Assembly: GCF_030372765.1 (NCBI RefSeq) | Contig: NZ_JAUCMW010000003.1 | Coordinates: 62,001 to 126,000 of the forward strand | Source of the DNA: Labilibaculum sp. K2S | Lineage (GTDB): Bacteria > Bacteroidota > Bacteroidia > Bacteroidales > Marinifilaceae | Direction of reading: 5' to 3' | Length of the DNA: 64,000 nucleotides | In this document: one piece after another, positions 60,976 through 64,000 of the stretch | Layout: the number at the start of each line of letters is the position of its first letter | How positions within the stretch are numbered: position 1 is the first letter of the stretch | Translations under genes and position numbers: made by a program | The notes under the pieces: generated by a model | Databases searched by the model: none | Told to the model about the DNA's origin: nothing | Seen by the model: the letters and a program-made list of their open reading frames with translations, nothing else

Positions 60976-62343
60976 ATGAATAAAGATAAGCTCTCTTCAC
61001 GCGATGTGTTTTCAAGCAAGTTTGGTGTAATTGCAGCCGCTGCAGGTTCTGCTGTCGGTTTGGGAAATATCTGGAAGTTTCCATATATCACGGGAGTGTA
61101 TGGCGGAGCTGCATTTTTATTTGTGTATTTAGGATTTATAGCTCTTATTGGATTGCCTGTAATGCTTTCAGAGTTGGCAATTGGACGAAAATCCAGACGG
61201 AATGTTTTTGGAGCCTTTAAGTATTTAGCTCCAAATTCTCCATGGAAATTTGTAGGAATGCTTGGTGTTGCTGCGGCGGTCATGATTTTAGCGTTTTATG
61301 GTGTTGTTGCAGGTTGGAGCATTGATTATATTGTTAAAGCATTTGCGGGTAGTTTTGTGGCTAAGAGTCCGGATGAGATGGAGTCGATGTTTGTGAATTT
61401 TATTGAGAGCCCTGTATCGCCAATTTTATATCAGCTTTTATTTATGGTAATGACAATGGCGATTGTTATTATTGGGGTAAAAGATGGAATAGAAAAATAC
61501 GCAAAGTTTTTAATGCCCTTACTCGTTGTAATAATCATTGTGCTATGTGTTAGGTCAGTGACCCTTGAGGGGGCTTCAGAAGGGTTAAAGTTTCTTTTTA
61601 ACCCTGATTTCTCAAAATTAACAGCTGATGGAATATTGAGTGCTTTAGGACATGCTTTTTTTTCTTTGAGTTTGGGGATGGGAACGCTGGTAACTTATGG
61701 CTCCTACATTGATAATAAGAATAATATTGCTGTTACAGCTCTTCAGGTCACTATTGCTGATACTGTGATTGCAATATTGGCAGGAATAGCTATTTTCCCT
61801 GCAGTTTTTGCATTTGGAATTGAGCCTAACAGTGGTCCAGGCCTTGTGTTTATTACCCTACCCAATGTTTTTCAACAAATGCCAGGTGGTTTTTTCTTTT
61901 CAATTTTATTCTTTTTACTCTTAACGGTTGCGGCCTTAACATCGTCAATATCTATACTCGAAGTTGTGGTAGCGTATTTTCGGGAAGAATTAAATTTGAA
62001 ACGGAACTTCTCAACCATTTTGGCAACCGTAATGATCTCCTTTATTGGAGTGTTTTGCTCCTTGTCGATGGGGATGTTAAAAGAGTACACAATGTTTGGC
62101 TTGAACTTTTTTGATTTGTTGGATTGGATTTCTGCGAATATACTTCTTCCGCTTGAAGGCTTATTTATCTCCTTGTTTGTAGGATGGTATTTGGGAAGAA
62201 AGAAAATGGAAAAAGAGTTCGCGAAAGGGGCACGTACTGTAAATTGGTTAGTTGCGGCATTTATATTTTTGGTGAAGTTTATAGCTCCTGGTGCTATCGC
62301 AATTGTTTTCCTGCATGGATTAGGAGTATTTAATTTTGGATAA
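60976..62343 (+). CDS. Sodium-dependent transporter (NSS/SNF family)
   Basis: 455 residues, about 12 membrane helices, LeuT fold. GVIAAAAGSAVGLGNIWKFP is the helix-1 signature with the sodium-binding G-x-GN-x-W-x-F-P, followed by GGAAFLFVYL and LPVMLSELAIG. Later FFSLSLGMGTLVTYGSY is helix 6. The family imports amino acids or similar amines with sodium; the substrate is unknown. Single gene, ATG at 60976. Confidence 0.95.
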   Translation: MNKDKLSSRDVFSSKFGVIAAAAGSAVGLGNIWKFPYITGVYGGAAFLFVYLGFIALIGLPVMLSELAIGRKSRRNVFGAFKYLAPNSPWKFVGMLGVAAAVMILAFYGVVAGWSIDYIVKAFAGSFVAKSPDEMESMFVNFIESPVSPILYQLLFMVMTMAIVIIGVKDGIEKYAKFLMPLLVVIIIVLCVRSVTLEGASEGLKFLFNPDFSKLTADGILSALGHAFFSLSLGMGTLVTYGSYIDNKNNIAVTALQVTIADTVIAILAGIAIFPAVFAFGIEPNSGPGLVFITLPNVFQQMPGGFFFSILFFLLLTVAALTSSISILEVVVAYFREELNLKRNFSTILATVMISFIGVFCSLSMGMLKEYTMFGLNFFDLLDWISANILLPLEGLFISLFVGWYLGRKKMEKEFAKGARTVNWLVAAFIFLVKFIAPGAIAIVFLHGLGVFNFG

Positions 62344-62406
62344 TTGTCATAATTTATTAATATTGTTAAGTGTTAGTTGAGTTGATCATTGCACATTTCA
62401 ATAAGA

Positions 62407-63510
62407 ATGAATTTTAAGCACATAGTTAGAGAGTATTTTTCCTATTCAACATCAGAGAAAAATGGTTTATTGGTTCTGGTGGTTTTGTTGGTTATAATGT
62501 ATTTTTTACCCTTGGTTTTTCAGCCTGGGGAAGTATCTGAATTTGTAATTGATCAAAAAAAACAGATTCAAATTGACAGTCTCATTTCTTCGATCGAAAA
62601 TAAAGAGATCCATAAGAAGGAGCAAACTCTTTTTACGAATTTAGATTTCTTTGATCCCAATAAAACGAGTAAAGAAGAACTGATCAATCTTGGTTTTACC
62701 CCTTTTCAAACCAATAACTTAATAAAGTTTAGAAACAAAGGTGGAAGGTTTAAGGCGAAAACCGATCTTCTTAAAATCTATGGCATCACTCAATCCGACC
62801 TTGAGATAGTAAACGATTACATTCGTATTTCTGTTGATGAAAATAGTAAAAAAGAGAGTCGGGTAAGAACAAAGAAAGAATACCACCTATTTTCTTTTGA
62901 TCCAAATGTAATATCCTTGAAGGAATGGAATCGCTTAGGTGTTGATAAAAGGACAAGCATTCGGATTAAAAATTATCTTGCTGCCGGAGGGTGTTTTAGG
63001 CAGGCGACAGATTTAAAAAAGATTTATGATTTTGATTCTGTTAAACTTGCGGAGCTTCTGCCTTATGTGAAGATCGTTGTTAAAGCTAATAGCGAAATGT
63101 CTTTGCAAAAAATACTTGTCCAACTAAATAGCTCTGATACGACCCAGCTAAAGCAACTGCCGGGAATTGGATCGGTACTTTCGGCACGAATTGTTAAGTA
63201 TCGGGATTTGTTGGGAGGATTTGCTTCGAAAGATCAATTGCTCGAGGTTTATGGTATTTCAGAAGAAAAATTGATTCGAATCGAATCCAGTATTTGTGTC
63301 GATTCCATTTCTATCAGAAAGCTAATAATAAATTCTTTTGATGCACTGCGATTAAGAAAACATCCTTATATCAATCAACGAATTGCAAAAGATATTATCC
63401 GTTATCGGGAGCGAAATGGCAATTTCACCTCTGTTAGTCAATTACAAACTCATAAATTAGTCCCTGATTCAATATTTTTAAAATTGGTTCCTTATTTGGA
63501 ATTAAACTAG
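62407..63510 (+). CDS. Membrane-anchored helix-hairpin-helix protein (ComEA-like repeats)
   Basis: 367 residues from ATG 62407; the open frame begins at a TTG six codons earlier. One N-terminal membrane helix (about 17-37) is followed by several helix-hairpin-helix units: LDFFDPNKTSKEELINLGF, FDPNVISLKEWNRLGV, LVQLNSSDTTQLKQLPGIGS and a last SFDALRLRKHPYINQRIAKD. The PGIGSVLSARIVKYR unit is the classical ComEA type. It probably binds DNA in the periplasm; a link to the comEC gene 49 kb away is possible but unproven. Confidence 0.85.
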   Translation: MNFKHIVREYFSYSTSEKNGLLVLVVLLVIMYFLPLVFQPGEVSEFVIDQKKQIQIDSLISSIENKEIHKKEQTLFTNLDFFDPNKTSKEELINLGFTPFQTNNLIKFRNKGGRFKAKTDLLKIYGITQSDLEIVNDYIRISVDENSKKESRVRTKKEYHLFSFDPNVISLKEWNRLGVDKRTSIRIKNYLAAGGCFRQATDLKKIYDFDSVKLAELLPYVKIVVKANSEMSLQKILVQLNSSDTTQLKQLPGIGSVLSARIVKYRDLLGGFASKDQLLEVYGISEEKLIRIESSICVDSISIRKLIINSFDALRLRKHPYINQRIAKDIIRYRERNGNFTSVSQLQTHKLVPDSIFLKLVPYLELN

Positions 63511-63620
63511 AAAATTGCCTGTAAGTGGAGGAAGCATTGGTTATTTGCTATCTTTGTGCTCCCGCTTAGGACTGTAATTTCTTTATTTGAAGTAAATTTG
63601 TGTACTTTTCTTCGAATATA

Positions 63621-63652
63621 TTTGAATTATAGTGAATGAATTGATAAATTTG
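63621..63652 (+). promoter_or_regulatory. rpsU promoter
   Basis: TTTG (63621-63624), a 20-base spacer and TAAATTTG (63645-63652) match the Bacteroidota -33/-7 consensus fully, giving a leader of about 33 bases. Confidence 0.85.
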
Positions 63653-63691
63653 CGGCTCAGTAAGAAAAATTAATATTTAAAGGAGAAAATT

Positions 63692-63883
63692 ATGATTATT
63701 ATTCCTATGAAAGAAGGCGAAAATATTGAAAGAGCCTTGAAAAAATTCAAAAGAAAATTCGAAAAGACTGGAGTAATCAAAGAACTAAGAGGAAGACAGG
63801 TTTATACAAAACCTTCTGTGAAAAAAAGAGTAGAAAAGCTACATGCTATCTACGTTCAGAACATGCAGCAGAACGAAGATTAA
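63692..63883 (+). CDS. rpsU: 30S ribosomal protein S21
   Basis: 63 residues, basic: MIIIPMKEGENIERALKKFK, then RKFEKTGVIKELRGRQVYTK. Standard for bS21 of Bacteroidota. A purine-rich AAAGGAGA lies 5-12 bases before the ATG, one of the few clear Shine-Dalgarno-like sites in the window. The xerC-like gene follows after 71 bases, the usual order in this phylum. Confidence 0.97.
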   Translation: MIIIPMKEGENIERALKKFKRKFEKTGVIKELRGRQVYTKPSVKKRVEKLHAIYVQNMQQNED

Positions 63884-63954
63884 TTTCTTTTTATTCCTTG
63901 ATATCTTAATTTTTTGTATCTTGGATTATCCTGTTGGGTAAATATCCTGGATGT

Positions 63955-64000
63955 ATGAGTTATAAGGAATCTTTTCTGTCTTATTTACAATTCGAAAAAC
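63955..64000 (+). CDS. Start of a tyrosine recombinase gene (XerC-like), cut by window edge
   Basis: The frame from ATG 63955 reads MSYKESFLSYLQFEK and runs off the end. This matches the N-terminus of XerC-like tyrosine recombinases that follow rpsU in many Bacteroidota. TATCTTGG at 63917-63924 is a one-mismatch -7 box. Only 15 residues are visible, so the call rests partly on gene order. Confidence 0.6.
   Translation, partial: MSYKESFLSYLQFEK

Overview
The window is about 64 kb of an AT-rich chromosome from a member of the Bacteroidota, most likely an anaerobic or facultatively anaerobic marine Bacteroidales/Marinilabiliales-type organism (the rank below phylum is inference). The evidence is recurring Bacteroidota-type -7 boxes (TAnnTTTG), few Shine-Dalgarno sites, several TTG/GTG starts, a PorT/SprT type IX secretion protein next to ubiE/menG, a TamL lipoprotein, DUF4199 and CCC-motif membrane proteins, and the order rpsU then xerC-like recombinase at the right edge. 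Most of the window is ordinary core genome.

Layout. 1-7.8 kb: pyruvate metabolism (3' part of nifJ, a dihydroorotate-dehydrogenase-like protein, ppdK). 8-10.3 kb: an LVIVD-repeat lipoprotein and a secreted barrel-like protein. 10.5-13.7 kb: ruvX, def and a comEC without a recognisable beta-lactamase-fold active site. 13.8-18.3 kb: potassium uptake, trkA followed by two tandem trkH paralogues. 18.5-21 kb: a YciO/YrdC protein, a transaldolase-like aldolase, then a minus-strand stable-RNA unit with SRP RNA and four tRNA-Thr genes. 21.2-24.6 kb: a small membrane/glycan group (DUF4199 protein, two GT2 glycosyltransferases, a methyltransferase). 24.4-35 kb: the accessory region described below. 35-42.7 kb: miaA, pRiA4b ORF-3-like, LuxC-like acyl-CoA reductase, two small membrane proteins, acnB, gap and a 42-residue lipoprotein. 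42.8-64 kb: an Omp85-like protein, a cytoplasmic hybrid kinase, purL, menG, porT, an FAD-dependent dehydrogenase, an rRNA/tRNA methyltransferase, tamL, fbaA, a sodium symporter, a helix-hairpin-helix protein, rpsU and the start of a xerC-like gene.

The most interesting region is 24.4-35 kb. It holds a candidate RiPP (ribosomally made, enzymatically modified peptide) system. On the minus strand lie two short GG-leader peptides, one with the Cys-rich core CGCQSCNHCNC, then a radical SAM/SPASM maturase, then a TonB-receptor-like outer-membrane barrel. Divergent from them is a histidine kinase/response regulator pair. The shared control region carries at least six copies of a GATTAGAAA/TTTCTAATC-type motif. 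None of the short peptides had been predicted by length-limited ORF calling. The locus also shows a tandem duplication. The 11-base word CAATTGGAGCA lies in the glycosyltransferase gene, in the kinase gene and exactly at a chimeric junction between them. The left copy has decayed (a barrel 3' fragment, a start-less peptide gene, a kinase-glycosyltransferase chimeric ORF) and now carries three lipoprotein genes, including an astacin-type zinc protease.

A second unexplained signal is a 74-base element found twice, 40 kb apart on opposite strands. Each copy ends exactly 23 bases before the start codon of an unrelated gene, so it is probably a cis-regulatory leader or promoter.
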